From NCBI GenBank assembly GCA_030427635.1, contig JAUIBA010000034.1:1-43578 (forward strand): a stretch of 43,578 nucleotides of DNA. Reading direction: 5' to 3'. How positions within the stretch are numbered: the first letter of the stretch is position 1; each line of letters opens with the position of its first letter. The stretch comes from Bacteroidia bacterium. Its GTDB lineage: Bacteria > Bacteroidota > Bacteroidia > Chitinophagales > Chitinophagaceae. The position numbers and the translations under genes are program-made. The notes under the pieces were generated by a model. It did no database searches. It saw only the letters and a program-made list of their open reading frames with translations, and was not told where the DNA came from. Shown here piece by piece: positions 10,723 through 19,784 of the stretch.

Positions 10723-12492
10723 TTAAAAACAGTATTTCTCCTCCGCTATGAGCTTTGCAGCTATACGCCTGCGTGCATCTTTAGTATTGAAGCTGGCAGC
10801 CTTTGTAAAGCGTTTTATACCCAGTAGCATCATACGCTGCGTATCGCCGGTGGCAAAAGCATTGATAGCATTCTTTCCGGCTATGTTTATACGGTCGGCC
10901 GCATCATAGATAAATGTGCGTACTATATCAGCTGCAAGTGCCGCATTGGCATGGTCGTTCTCTGCCATCTTCATAGCCCTTAGCAGCACACTCTCTGCCT
11001 GGTAGGCATCTATAGCCATATCGGCAAGGTTCATCAGTATTTCCTGCTCATGCTCCAGCTGCATCATCAGCTGCTGTGCGGCAGCGCCGGCACACATGAG
11101 TATAGCTTTCTTGAAGTTAGCTATCACCTTCTGCTCTGCTGCAAATGGTGCATCATCCTCGCTGAAATCAGGTACAGACATCAGCTCCTGCTGCACTGCC
11201 ATGGCAGGCCCCATAAGATCTATACGGCCTTTCATGGCACGCTTCAGGTACATATCCAGCGTCAGTAGTCTGTTTATCTCATTAGTACCCTCGAATATGC
11301 GGTTTATGCGGCTGTCGCGGTATGCACGCGATATGTTATACTCATCAGAGAAACCATTGCCACCATGTATCTGCACACCCTCGTCCACCACATAGTCCAG
11401 CGCCTCTGAGCCCAGTACCTTCAGCATAGCGCACTCTATAGCATACTCCTCTGCTGCTCCCAGCAGCGCATCTGCCTTACCTGCTGCTTCCAGTTCTTTT
11501 TCCTTCTCGTCTATCCATTTGGCGGCACGGTACAGTGCCGTATCAGCAGCAAATACGCGTATGGCCATTTCTGCCAGTTTATGCTGTATAGCGCCAAAGT
11601 TTGCAATAGGTGTCTTAAACTGCTCACGGGTCTTTGCATACATAATAGAAACACCGGTAGCCCTTTTGGCGCCACCCAGTGCCGCAGCACACAGCTTCAG
11701 CCGGCCTATGTTCAGAATATTGAACGCTATTACATGACCGCGCCCTATCTCACCCAGGAGGTTCTCCTTAGGCACTACGCAGTTTTCAAAAAACAGCTGC
11801 CGTGTACTGGAACCCTTAATACCCATTTTATGCTCTTCCTCACCAAAGGAAAGCCCCGGTGTACCGCGCTCTACTATAAAAGCCGAAAACTTATCTCCAT
11901 CCACCTTGGCAAACACCGTAAATACATCGGCAAAGCCACCGTTGGTAATCCATATTTTCTGGCCGTTAATGGCATAACCACTGCCATCTTCTGTAGGGGT
12001 GGCGGTAGTGCGTGCTGCCAGTGCATCAGAGCCTGAACCCGGCTCTGTAAGCGCATACGCCCCCTTCATCTCACCGGTAGCCAGCTTAGGTATGTATTTC
12101 TGCTTCTGCTCCTCTGTACCAAAGTATAATATAGGCAGTGAGCCTATACCATTATGCGCCGCCATAGCCACCGCAAATGAATGTCCTCCACCCAGACATT
12201 CATTCACCAGCGTAGCGGTAACAAAGTCTTTCCCCAGCCCACCCAGCGACTCAGGAAACGCAGCACCCAGCAACCCCAGCTCTCCGGCCTTATCCAGCAA
12301 TCGGGGCATTATGTTATCCTTCTGCGCGTCTATCTCTATAATATGTGGTAATACTTCCTTATCCAGAAACTCATCACACATCTGTATGATCATCTGGTGC
12401 TCTTCTGTAAAATCTTCTGGCGTAAATGTATTTTCCGGTACAGACGGTTGTATCAGGAACGATCCTCCGGCTATTGGTGCTAATGTCTCCAT
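10723..12492 (-). CDS. Acyl-CoA dehydrogenase, long (VLCAD/ACAD9-like) form
   Basis: A 589-residue flavoprotein that makes the alpha-beta double bond in acyl-CoA, the first step of beta-oxidation, passing electrons to ETF. Seen in order: N-terminal helical domain; the flavin/substrate signature [11 protein letters not shown] at 147-156; the middle beta domain with [13 protein letters not shown]; and the C-terminal helical domain with [17 protein letters not shown] and [11 protein letters not shown]. Glu401 is in the place of the catalytic base (the E of YEGT in medium-chain enzymes). The protein extends about 180 residues beyond that motif. Such an extension is found in very-long-chain-type enzymes, so long-chain substrates are likely, although the chain length cannot be read from sequence. 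It is a single gene in its transcription unit. Confidence 0.94.
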   Translation of the reverse strand: METLAPIAGGSFLIQPSVPENTFTPEDFTEEHQMIIQMCDEFLDKEVLPHIIEIDAQKDNIMPRLLDKAGELGLLGAAFPESLGGLGKDFVTATLVNECLGGGHSFAVAMAAHNGIGSLPILYFGTEEQKQKYIPKLATGEMKGAYALTEPGSGSDALAARTTATPTEDGSGYAINGQKIWITNGGFADVFTVFAKVDGDKFSAFIVERGTPGLSFGEEEHKMGIKGSSTRQLFFENCVVPKENLLGEIGRGHVIAFNILNIGRLKLCAAALGGAKRATGVSIMYAKTREQFKTPIANFGAIQHKLAEMAIRVFAADTALYRAAKWIDEKEKELEAAGKADALLGAAEEYAIECAMLKVLGSEALDYVVDEGVQIHGGNGFSDEYNISRAYRDSRINRIFEGTNEINRLLTLDMYLKRAMKGRIDLMGPAMAVQQELMSVPDFSEDDAPFAAEQKVIANFKKAILMCAGAAAQQLMMQLEHEQEILMNLADMAIDAYQAESVLLRAMKMAENDHANAALAADIVRTFIYDAADRINIAGKNAINAFATGDTQRMMLLGIKRFTKAASFNTKDARRRIAAKLIAEEKYCF

Positions 12493-12608
12493 ACAGATTT
12501 GTTTTGTATAAAGCTACTCATTATTGCCAAAAGAGGGTGTTAAATCGGCATGATAAAAATCATTACCGGGAACAGAAAATCACAGCATATCACATAGGGA
12601 ATTTTTCA

Positions 12609-13247
12609 TCAGGGACGCAGAAAATCCATTACCGCATTGGTGCGGTATCCCTTGTGTGGCCGTATGGCCACCCCTATTTTTCCATATGCCCCCAGGCATA
12701 TTTTCCTGTGCCCCAGTGATGGCACATCCTCATCTACCAGCAGTGTTACCACTACCCCTACAGGTGTTTCCACACCATAGCTGCAGCACTCTCCATGAAA
12801 TTTCTTCACCTGCTCACACTGCGATGTTTGCCTTTTGTGTCCGTCATAGCCAGCCTTGCCAGATGTTTCTGCATGACACTTCGCACTGTTATAAGCAGTA
12901 CGGTCCGGAATGAGCGAGGTCAAAGGTTGCATTTTCATCATATCCCGCATCAGGGAGCGGTAATACTGCTGCGATTCCATATCTATGCCATTCTCAGCAC
13001 TATATGGCTTTACTACAGTACGGGCAAACAACTGAGGATTGAGCCGCGCCATATTCAGCACCCATATAAGCTCCCGCTCCTGTACCGACATATAAGTGGC
13101 TTTAACAGCAGTGTTACAGGCTGCATACTCCGGGGCATTCCATTCGGTACTATATGCTATCAGTGGGTTTTGCTGCGCTTTGGCAACGTAAACATTTACA
13201 AGCAGTAGCGCTACTGCACTATACAATACTATCAGGCCCTTTCTCAT
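12609..13247 (-). CDS. Secreted CAP-domain (SCP/PR1-like) protein
   Basis: A 212-residue protein with a signal peptide (about 1-24, ending VAKAQ). The rest looks like a CAP domain: RELIWVLNMARLNPQLFA, then KCHAETSGKAGYDGHKR, HGECCSYG and SLGHRKICLGAYGKIGVAI. The two histidines (in KCHAE and GHRK) would be half of the CAP cavity tetrad. The usual GEN motif is replaced by GEC. Several cysteines suggest disulfides outside the cytoplasm. The biochemical role of bacterial CAP proteins is mostly unknown. It lies 87 bases downstream of lepA in the same direction, but a nested inverted repeat between them makes cotranscription uncertain. Confidence 0.78.
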   Translation of the reverse strand: MRKGLIVLYSAVALLLVNVYVAKAQQNPLIAYSTEWNAPEYAACNTAVKATYMSVQERELIWVLNMARLNPQLFARTVVKPYSAENGIDMESQQYYRSLMRDMMKMQPLTSLIPDRTAYNSAKCHAETSGKAGYDGHKRQTSQCEQVKKFHGECCSYGVETPVGVVVTLLVDEDVPSLGHRKICLGAYGKIGVAIRPHKGYRTNAVMDFLRP

Positions 13248-13259
13248 ACTGTTTTCGTG

Positions 13260-13308
13260 TACTGTTAATGATGCATCGGCCCCTCTTCCGGGGAGCTAAT
13301 TAACAGTA
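13260..13308. terminator. Nested inverted repeat, probable lepA terminator
   Basis: TACTGTTAAT (13260-13269) and ATTAACAGTA (13299-13308) form a perfect 10-bp outer stem. Inside it CCCC and GGGG can pair in a short second stem. It follows the lepA stop codon on the minus strand and precedes the CAP gene start. Without a clear T-run it could instead be a protein binding site or cruciform. Confidence 0.5.
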
Positions 13309-13334
13309 AATATACGAAAGCAGTATCTGAGTAC

Positions 13335-15128
13335 TTAGTCCAGCTTCAGTACGGCAAGGAAGGCTTCCTGCGGCACATCTACACTACCTATCTGGCGCAT
13401 ACGCTTCTTACCTTCCTTCTGCTTTTCCAGCAGCTTGCGTTTACGGCTTATGTCACCACCATAACACTTGGCAGTTACGTCCTTACGCATAGCGCTGATG
13501 GTTTCACGTGCCACAATCTTGGCACCTATAGCCGCCTGTATAGCTATCACAAACTGCTGGCGGGGCAGTAGCTCTTTCAGCTTCACACACAGTTTACGAC
13601 CAAAGTCCTCGGCACGGCTGCGGTGAATGAGTGCACTCAGTGCATCCACCTGCTCACCATTCAGCAGTATGTCCATCTTCACTATATCGCTCTGACGGTA
13701 GTCCAGCGGATTATAGTCAAAAGAAGCATATCCGCGTGTACAGCTCTTCAGTTTATCGTAGAAGTCAAATACGATTTCGGCCAGTGGCATCTCAAATATG
13801 AGCTCCACACGGGTAGGAGTAAGATAATGCTGATTGATAAGTATACCACGCTTACCCAGACACAGGCTCATAATATTGCCTATGTAGTCTGGCAGGGTAA
13901 TTATCTGCGCGCGGATGAATGGCTCCTCTATCTTGTCTATAAAGTTAGGAGCCGGCATCTCGCTGGGGTTATTCACTATTACAGCCGTATCCTTATTGCG
14001 GGTAGTATATGCTTTAAAGCTAACGTTGGGAACAGTGGTAATCACCGTCTGGTTAAACTCACGCTCCAGACGCTCCTGTATAATCTCCATGTGCAGCATC
14101 CCCAGGAAGCCGCAACGGAAACCAAAACCCAGCGCCTGCGATGTCTCAGGCTCAAACGTTAGCGAAGCATCATTGAGCTGGAGCTTCTCCATACAGTCGC
14201 GCAGGTCTTCAAAGTCATCTGTACTTACAGGATAGATACCCGCAAAAACCATTGGCTTTACTTCCTGGAAACCTTTTACACTTTCCTTTGTAGGATTAAC
14301 TACGGTAGTGATGGTATCACCCACCTTCACCTCTCTGGCATTTTTAATACCGGTTATGATGTAGCCCACATCACCGGCGCCTACCTCATTCTTCGGGGTC
14401 AGCGCCAGCTTCATAATGCCTACTTCATCGGCATTATAATCGGCATCCGTATGTATGAATTTGATCTTATCGTTCTTGTGCAGCGTACCATTGAATACCC
14501 TGAAGTAAGCAATGATACCACGGAATGAGTTGAACACAGAATCGAAGATAACAGCCTGCAGCGGAGCCTCAGGGTTTCCTTTTGGTGCAGGAATGCGCTC
14601 CACTACCGCCGCAAGTATCTCTTCTATACCTATACCGCTTTTACCACTGGCCAGTACTATATCGGCAGGGTCACAGCCTATGAGGTCCACTATCTGGTCC
14701 GTCACTTCAGGTATCATAGCACCATCCATGTCTATCTTGTTGATAACCGGTATTATCTCCAGGTCGTTCTCCAGTGCCAGATACAGGTTACTGATAGTCT
14801 GCGCCTGTATACCCTGGCTGGCATCTACCAGCAGCAGGGCACCCTCACAGGCCGCCAGAGCACGGCTCACCTCATAGCTGAAGTCTACGTGTCCCGGTGT
14901 ATCAATAAGGTTAAATGTATATTGCTCGCCCTTGAACTCATAGTTCATCTGTATGGCATGGCTCTTGATGGTAATGCCCTTCTCCCTCTCCAGGTCCATA
15001 TCGTCCAGTACCTGTGCCTGCATGTCGCGGTGGCTTATGGTTTTGGTATGTTCCAGCAAACGATCGGCCAGAGTGCTCTTGCCATGGTCAATATGAGCTA
15101 TGATACAGAAATTGCGGATGTTCTTCAT
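13335..15128 (-). CDS. lepA: Translation elongation factor 4 (back-translocase) LepA
   Basis: A ribosomal GTPase of 597 residues, the usual EF4 length. The G1 motif AHIDHGKST is at 11-19, G3 DTPGHVDF and G4 NKID follow, and the EF4-specific C-terminal domain ends [19 protein letters not shown]4 acts on stalled or mistranslocated ribosomes and in ribosome assembly. The frame is open 19 codons further upstream, but the family start is [18 protein letters not shown], so the internal Met is used. A TACCTTTG box lies only 16-23 bases before this start, which also argues against the longer form. Confidence 0.97.
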   Translation of the reverse strand: MKNIRNFCIIAHIDHGKSTLADRLLEHTKTISHRDMQAQVLDDMDLEREKGITIKSHAIQMNYEFKGEQYTFNLIDTPGHVDFSYEVSRALAACEGALLLVDASQGIQAQTISNLYLALENDLEIIPVINKIDMDGAMIPEVTDQIVDLIGCDPADIVLASGKSGIGIEEILAAVVERIPAPKGNPEAPLQAVIFDSVFNSFRGIIAYFRVFNGTLHKNDKIKFIHTDADYNADEVGIMKLALTPKNEVGAGDVGYIITGIKNAREVKVGDTITTVVNPTKESVKGFQEVKPMVFAGIYPVSTDDFEDLRDCMEKLQLNDASLTFEPETSQALGFGFRCGFLGMLHMEIIQERLEREFNQTVITTVPNVSFKAYTTRNKDTAVIVNNPSEMPAPNFIDKIEEPFIRAQIITLPDYIGNIMSLCLGKRGILINQHYLTPTRVELIFEMPLAEIVFDFYDKLKSCTRGYASFDYNPLDYRQSDIVKMDILLNGEQVDALSALIHRSRAEDFGRKLCVKLKELLPRQQFVIAIQAAIGAKIVARETISAMRKDVTAKCYGGDISRKRKLLEKQKEGKKRMRQIGSVDVPQEAFLAVLKLD

Positions 15129-15143
15129 GTTACAAAAAGTGTG

Positions 15144-15151
15144 CAAAGGTA
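15144..15151 (-). promoter_or_regulatory. Promoter -7 box of lepA
   Basis: Read on the minus strand this is TACCTTTG, identical to the atpD box. Transcription would begin about 5-8 bases downstream, leaving only about 10 bases of leader before the lepA start. The -33 element is not clear. Confidence 0.55.
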
Positions 15152-15353
15152 CTATATAAATACAATAGTAAACTACCTGATACATATTGAAACATCACTG
15201 GTAGCCACATAGTAAAAGTAACCTCTTTTCAGCCGGCCGGCATACAGGCTGCATACACACAATTTACGCAACCGAATAAAATACCCTGAACACATGCATT
15301 TTACATTTTAATCGTTATCTTAGAAGAAATTTAACAATAAAATCACCCCCCAT

Positions 15354-16556
15354 ATGAAATTTGCTTTACTTTCTCTGATTGCCGGCTGCACACTGCTGGG
15401 TACTACTGCCACAGCGCAATGCCCCGCAGGCAGGTACAATTCAGAACTGTTCTCTACAGTTACCACAACTACCGTCACCTACTCAGATGTATACAACCTG
15501 CAGATGAACGTTTACCAGCCCGATGGAGATACCTACCCCAACAGACCGGTAATGATACTGGCACATGGTGGCAGCTTCATAGGTGGCGATAAGGATGCCG
15601 ACGCTACAGTAAATGAGCTTTGTGAGCGTTTTGCCAAACGTGGCTATGTTACTGCATCTATAAACTACCGCCTGGGAAACCTGTTCTCAATGGCCTCAGA
15701 CTCTGTAGAAGCTATCAATACCGTAATTAAAGCTATCAGTGACGGTAAGGCAGCTGTGCGCTTCTTTGTAAAAGATGCTGCCACTACCAATACCTACCAC
15801 GTAGATACCAACAACATATTTGTGGGGGGCAACTCAGCAGGTGCCGTGCTATACATGCATGTAGGCTATCTGAGCAGCATAGACGAGTGTCCGCCACATA
15901 TAGCTACATCCATGGCAGCCAATGGTGGCTTTGAAGGCAACAGCGGCAATGATGGCTACACCACTAAAACAAAAGCAGTCATAAACCTGGCTGGAGCCCT
16001 CAATTCTACCTCATTTGTAAACCTCTGGGATAAACCATCAGTGAACGCGCATGGTACTGCCGATAATACGGTACCCTATAACTGCGGCTGGCCACTGAGT
16101 GGTGTAGTACATGTAACCCTGTGCGGACTGGGGGCGCTGGAGCCCGTATATACTGCCAATAGTGTGTACCATTACAGCAAAATATATGAAGGAGCAGATC
16201 ACGTACCCTGGTCGTCAGATGCAGCAATGTTCAACTCTGTAGACTCTATGACAGAGGAGTTCTGCTATAATCTCATTTGTACAGGAGCTGCGGGTGTAAA
16301 AGAGGCACACGCCTCTACCGAGGTACAGATATACCCTAACCCTGCCGGTAAATCGGCCAACATTCATACGGCCTCTCCCATGCGCAGCGTTGCCATTCTT
16401 GACCCCACAGGACGCATTGTACTCATGGCAGATGGCGTAGACAATACCAGTTATAACATTAATACAGCTATCCTTATACCAGGCAACTATATTGTACGCA
16501 CCACATTCCGCGACAGTAACCTGCTACCGGTAGTAAAGAAACTTACCATACAGTAA
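15354..16556 (+). CDS. Secreted alpha/beta-hydrolase (esterase/lipase-like) with T9SS type A sorting domain
   Basis: A 400-residue protein. The signal peptide is about 1-21 (ending TATAQ). The alpha/beta-hydrolase domain has the oxyanion HGGSF at 71-75, the nucleophile elbow GNSAG with Ser161, a likely acid at Asp237 (HGTADNTVPY) and a likely catalytic His283 (EGADHVPW). These fit the carboxylesterase / hormone-sensitive-lipase-like group. The last ~85 residues are a T9SS type A domain: VQIYPNPAGKSANIHT, a GRIVL turn and LIPGNYIVRTT. The enzyme is therefore exported by the type IX system and kept on or released from the surface. The natural ester is unknown. A hairpin terminator follows 26 bases after the stop. 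The gene is divergent from lepA. Confidence 0.87.
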   Translation: MKFALLSLIAGCTLLGTTATAQCPAGRYNSELFSTVTTTTVTYSDVYNLQMNVYQPDGDTYPNRPVMILAHGGSFIGGDKDADATVNELCERFAKRGYVTASINYRLGNLFSMASDSVEAINTVIKAISDGKAAVRFFVKDAATTNTYHVDTNNIFVGGNSAGAVLYMHVGYLSSIDECPPHIATSMAANGGFEGNSGNDGYTTKTKAVINLAGALNSTSFVNLWDKPSVNAHGTADNTVPYNCGWPLSGVVHVTLCGLGALEPVYTANSVYHYSKIYEGADHVPWSSDAAMFNSVDSMTEEFCYNLICTGAAGVKEAHASTEVQIYPNPAGKSANIHTASPMRSVAILDPTGRIVLMADGVDNTSYNINTAILIPGNYIVRTTFRDSNLLPVVKKLTIQ

Positions 16557-16582
16557 TAATCAACCAGTGAAAAAATGGTAAA

Positions 16583-16610
16583 AGAGGGCCTGCTATCGTG
16601 CAGGCCCTCT
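16583..16610 (+). terminator. Terminator of the secreted esterase gene
   Basis: An 11-bp perfect stem (AGAGGGCCTGC and its complement) with a 6-base loop, starting 26 bases after the esterase stop and followed by a T-rich GTATTTTCC. Confidence 0.85.
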
Positions 16611-16651
16611 GTATTTTCCAGGCATACTGTCATACACTGCAATCCACCACC

Positions 16652-16863
16652 CTACTCCTTCCAGATAATCCGTTCCCTTCCCTGCTCATCTATATACAAC
16701 CACTTACCGGCTACCTTTACCGGTGCCAGCCCCTCACTGAATAGTCCAGCTTCCTCATAACGAAACGGAATAGCTATATCTCCGTTACTTCTTATGTAGC
16801 CCGCAGTCTGGTTATACCACCACACCCTACAACCTCGGGTCTACCGGCTCACTCTCCATGGCA
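16652..16863 (-). pseudogene. Remnant of a WG-repeat protein
   Basis: Translation of the minus strand gives a 62-codon open stretch ending at a stop at 16652-16654. It reads NQTAGYIRSNGDIAIPFRYE, EAGLFSEGLAPVKVAGKWLY and IDEQGRERIIWKE. The core (a G-Y-I opening, IPFRYEEAGLFSEGLA, VKVAGKW) is the hallmark of one WG (KWG) repeat. There is no start codon, and a TAG in the same frame lies at 16841-16843. A short ATG frame just upstream (MESEPVDPR) is one base out of phase and might be the preceding part after a frameshift. Intact WG-repeat proteins carry many repeats, so this is a decayed 3' end, antisense to and just after the esterase gene. Confidence 0.6.
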
Positions 16864-16923
16864 AAGACACAGAATATGTAATGGGAATAATGAGAAATAG
16901 CAATTGAAGCAATATAACTGCCA

Positions 16924-17562
16924 CTAAAAAGAATAAGTAACACCAGCCGTAGCAGGCATGGTTACTACATATACCCCGCGGGTAAAGGTCAGCTTTCGTG
17001 CAGCTATCCCGGCATTCAGCGCAAAATGTTTATCCAGATGTACCAATGCACCCGCCTGCAGCCCGGTAGCGCCGCCTATATTCAGGTCATTACCTGCACG
17101 TATCCCGGCTCTGTCTCCGGCACCCCTTGCCATGATTATGTTACCGCCTCCGGCTACCCCGCCATACACGGTCACCCTTCCTACATCTGCCTTTACATTT
17201 GCAAAGGTCAGTAAGGGTGCATAAATAAAATCATACACCGGCATATTCACACCGGAAAATTCAAGCACATTTGTACCATTATGAATATTGGTAAACCCCA
17301 GCTGATATACAATATTCGCATCACGGTACCTGCCAGACAAATATCCCAATCCTGTCTCTATACCAAACTGCCAGCGGTGCGTGTTATATGATGCTCCTAC
17401 CTGCATGGCAGGCGTAAACGGCACATGCTGCTTGTCCATAGACTTATTGTCTCCGTTCACAAGAGCCTTATTATAACTCATGCCCATTCCTGCGCTAATG
17501 TCAAATTGTGCGTACAAAGATGTAGCCAGAAACGTAAAGAGGATAGATAGTGGGTATTTCAT
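16924..17562 (-). CDS. Small outer-membrane beta-barrel protein
   Basis: A 212-residue protein with a signal peptide (MKYPLSILFTFLATSLYAQ). The remainder alternates hydrophobic and polar residues in strand-length runs (WQFGIETGLGYLSGRYRD, VTVYGGVAGGGNIIMARGAG, FALNAGIAARKLTFTRGVY) and ends in a terminal phenylalanine (AGVTYSF), as outer-membrane barrels do. It is comparable to the OmpA-like/porin-family 8-strand barrels of Bacteroidota. No specific substrate can be assigned. Its start lies 67 bases from the REP tandem array. Confidence 0.7.
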   Translation of the reverse strand: MKYPLSILFTFLATSLYAQFDISAGMGMSYNKALVNGDNKSMDKQHVPFTPAMQVGASYNTHRWQFGIETGLGYLSGRYRDANIVYQLGFTNIHNGTNVLEFSGVNMPVYDFIYAPLLTFANVKADVGRVTVYGGVAGGGNIIMARGAGDRAGIRAGNDLNIGGATGLQAGALVHLDKHFALNAGIAARKLTFTRGVYVVTMPATAGVTYSF

Positions 17563-17628
17563 AATAGTGATGTTTCATGCAATATATGAAAAATGTCTGT
17601 ATGAAAATCATATGCACTGGAAAGGCCC

Positions 17629-18126
17629 ACTGGTGCGAGTCTGAAGCGATAGCCCCCCGCGCCTGCCGACTCGTGCCTCATACAATTCCGTCAGTTTGCA
17701 ACTGACAACAAAACAACTACACTAACTCAAAAACATTGGCGCGAGTCTGAAGCCTTAGCCCTGCGCCCAACCGGCTCAGGCCTCACTTAATTTCGTCAGT
17801 TTGCAACTGACAACAAAACAACTACACTAACTCAAAAACACTGGCGCGAGTCTGAAGCCTTAGCCCTGCGCCCAACCGGCTCAGGCCTAACTCAATTTCG
17901 TCAGTTTGCAACTGACAACAAAACAACTACACTAACTCAAAAACACTGGCGCGAGTCTGAAGCCTTAGCCCTGCGCCAAACCGACTCGGGCCTAACTCAA
18001 TTTCGTCAGTTTGCAACTGACAACAAAACAACTACACTAACTCAAAAACACTGGCGCGAGTCTGAAGCCTTAGCCCTGCGCCCAGCCGACTCGTGCCTCA
18101 TACAAATTCGTCAGTTTGCAACTGAC
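17629..18126 (+). repeat. Five-copy 105-bp tandem array of REP-like elements
   Basis: Units begin ACTGG(C/T)GCGAGTCTGA at 17629, 17735, 17840, 17945 and 18050, so the period is 106, 105, 105 and 105 bases. Each unit has a possible hairpin (GGCGCGAGTC pairing with GACTCGTGCC), then a perfect palindrome GTCAGTTTGCAACTGAC, then a near-identical 35-base A/C-rich spacer. The first and last units keep the complementary right arm. Units 2 and 3 have GGCTCAGGCC instead, which can pair with an internal GCCTTAGCC. It lies directly upstream of the RAYT transposase gene, with which such repeats are known to be associated. Confidence 0.9.
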
Positions 18127-18148
18127 AGTATAACAATTAAATTTACGC

Positions 18149-18706
18149 ATGTCTTCGAAATACAAAGTCTATGATAGCGAAATACCTGTTTTCGTTACAT
18201 CCACAGTAATTGGCTGGATAGACGTTTTCACAAGAGAGCAATACAAAGAGATAGTCTGCAAAAGCCTGCTTTACTGTATTAATAATAAAGGGCTACAACT
18301 CCACGCATGGGTTATTATGAGCAACCATATTCATCTCATTATTTCCGCCAAAGCAGGCTTCAGGATAGGCGACATTATAAGAGACTTTAAAAAATACACT
18401 TCAAAAGAGATCATTGCAGCTATCAACAACAATCAGCACGAAAGCCGGCGCAACTGGATACTGAATATGATGGAATTTTCAGGAGCTAACAACAACAGTA
18501 ATGAGCATTATCAGTTCTGGCAGCAGGAGTACCACCCCATAACACTTGATACCGAAGAAAAACTGAAAGACAGGTTTCATTATCTGCACAACAATCCGGT
18601 TAATGCCGGCATAGTGCTGGCCCCGGAACATTACAAATACAGTAGCGCCACCGATTACTTTGAAGAGAAAGCAGGAATATTGCCTCTTATAAAACTGGTG
18701 CTGTAA
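18149..18706 (+). CDS. REP-associated tyrosine transposase (RAYT, Y1/HUH family)
   Basis: A 185-residue single-domain protein of the IS200-like Y1 transposase superfamily. The HUH metal site is NHIHLI (His60, His62) in LHAWVIMSNHIHLIISAK. Tyr145 in FHYLHNNPVNAG aligns with Tyr115 (DYIYINPV) of E. coli TnpA-REP, the catalytic tyrosine. These enzymes cut and join single-stranded DNA at REP hairpins. The flanks support this: REP units lie on both sides in inverted orientation, with the nearest palindromes 22 bases before the start and one base after the stop codon. Full length, no frameshift, key residues present, so it may be active. It is usually a domesticated, vertically kept gene rather than a classic insertion sequence. 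Confidence 0.92.
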   Translation: MSSKYKVYDSEIPVFVTSTVIGWIDVFTREQYKEIVCKSLLYCINNKGLQLHAWVIMSNHIHLIISAKAGFRIGDIIRDFKKYTSKEIIAAINNNQHESRRNWILNMMEFSGANNNSNEHYQFWQQEYHPITLDTEEKLKDRFHYLHNNPVNAGIVLAPEHYKYSSATDYFEEKAGILPLIKLVL

Positions 18707-18707
18707 T

Positions 18708-18785
18708 GTCAGTTACAAACTGACGAAATTACATGTGGCACGAGTTGGCTATACTCAATAGCTACGCGCCAAACTCGCGCCAGTG
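18708..18785 (-). repeat. Inverted REP copy just after the RAYT gene
   Basis: GTCAGTT-ACA-AACTGAC at 18708-18724 is the palindrome of the upstream array with three changed bases in its centre. It is followed by GGCACGAGTT (18737-18746) pairing with AACTCGCGCC (18772-18781). The order is the mirror image of the upstream units. Its outer end ACTCGCGCCAGTG (18773-18785) is the exact complement of CACTGGCGCGAGT at 18049-18061. It begins one base after the stop codon and could also serve as a terminator. Confidence 0.85.
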
Positions 18786-18797
18786 TCAATCTATATC

Positions 18798-19268
18798 CTA
18801 ACTACTGACAGCAAAAATAATTATTACTATTATTACTATTGCTACCATTAGCAGTGCGATCTCAGATGTATGATTGGGTGTTTGCTCTACTCTTTTTTGT
18901 GTTATTTCACCTATGTTACCTCCTTCTAATTTTGTACTTAATAGCTTCAGAAAATGACTCTGAATCTGAGAACATCTCGCATTATCCAACGGTCCAGAAG
19001 TATTAGAAATCGTTGTAACCGAAATATTCGTTGAGCCTTCAGTGTTTTTACTAACAGACACCTTCATCGAACCAAAGACATTGCCTGAAATAGAGTCGAA
19101 ATGATGGGTATTGAAGTCATAAATTCCAAAAATTTCGTTTGCATCAGCCGAATAAAATCCATTGCCGTCAGTTGGCTTTACAAATTCCCGGATTTCATTT
19201 ATTGCATTTTTGGTGCTCTCTACATCATAATTTATTGAAGCCGTTATTGATGGTACAGGTGTATTCAT
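18798..19268 (-). CDS. Unrecognised protein with C-terminal membrane anchor
   Basis: A 156-residue protein I do not recognise. It has no signal peptide. Residues 1-130 are soluble-looking, with a region rich in Ser/Thr/Asn (FGSMKVSVSKNTEGSTNISV). Residues about 136-155 are a single strongly hydrophobic segment (IALLMVAIVIIVIIIFAV) at the very C-terminus, the layout of a tail-anchored protein facing the cytoplasm. The DNA looks more AT-rich than the flanking housekeeping genes. It ends 12 bases from the inverted REP copy and is followed upstream by another small gene on the same strand (74-base gap), so the two may be coexpressed. Confidence 0.6.
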   Translation of the reverse strand: MNTPVPSITASINYDVESTKNAINEIREFVKPTDGNGFYSADANEIFGIYDFNTHHFDSISGNVFGSMKVSVSKNTEGSTNISVTTISNTSGPLDNARCSQIQSHFLKLLSTKLEGGNIGEITQKRVEQTPNHTSEIALLMVAIVIIVIIIFAVSS

Positions 19269-19341
19269 AGAGGTAATTTATACTTGATACTGATTAAGCC
19301 AAAATAAAAGTATATAAAAAAGAAAAAATGAATGGAGTGCC

Positions 19342-19611
19342 CTAATTGCGTAATCGAATTGATAAATTCAAAACAGTTCCCCTTAATTCTTGTCTTATAT
19401 CTTTAAATCTATCTTTACCACAATTTTTGCCACCTCTCCACGTCCATTTTAAGTAATTACTCAAGTCAAGATTATATATGGTAATACCTGCATCATTAGA
19501 AATGTCCTTTACTTCGCTGATTAAATCTCTCAATCTATTCCACGAAGTATCGTTTGTTGGTTGTAATGATGCTAACTCCTCGTAAATAAGGTTGCATTTT
19601 TCCATACTCAT
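19342..19611 (-). CDS. Small unrecognised protein
   Basis: An 89-residue protein with no signal peptide or membrane segment and no family I know. It looks mainly helical and charged (WNRLRDLISEVKDISNDAG, DRFKDIRQELRGTVLNLSIR), with a central WTWRGGKNCGKD. It might start at the second Met (MEKCNL) two codons in. It lies upstream of the tail-anchored protein on the same strand, in AT-rich DNA between REP elements. No function is proposed. Confidence 0.5.
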   Translation of the reverse strand: MSMEKCNLIYEELASLQPTNDTSWNRLRDLISEVKDISNDAGITIYNLDLSNYLKWTWRGGKNCGKDRFKDIRQELRGTVLNLSIRLRN

Positions 19612-19654
19612 GATATATATTTTGTTTATAGCAAAACGAATATAGCGAAACTCC

Positions 19655-19706
19655 GGATGTCAGTGCGGAATTTCTCCACTAACACCCACAGGCGAGTCGG
19701 CAGGTA
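19655..19706 (-). repeat. Decayed REP-like copy
   Basis: Read on the minus strand it contains CTGCCGACTCG, then AATTCCG and ACTGACAT, in the same order and at similar spacing as the right half of the intact REP (CCTGCCGACTCGTGCC, AATTCCGTCAG, ACTGAC). The palindrome and left arm are lost. I judge it a degenerate copy, but chance similarity is possible. Confidence 0.4.
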
Positions 19707-19784
19707 GTTTATAAAGCCTCATAGATCAATATACCAGGAAGCAGATTTAACTTTTATAGTTATATTAGTCCTAAACAATAAGCT

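Noticed and set aside
17629..18126. CRISPR array
   Set aside because: The repeats are 105 bases long and the sequence between the conserved hairpins is itself nearly identical from unit to unit, so there are no unique spacers. No cas gene is nearby. It is a tandem REP array.
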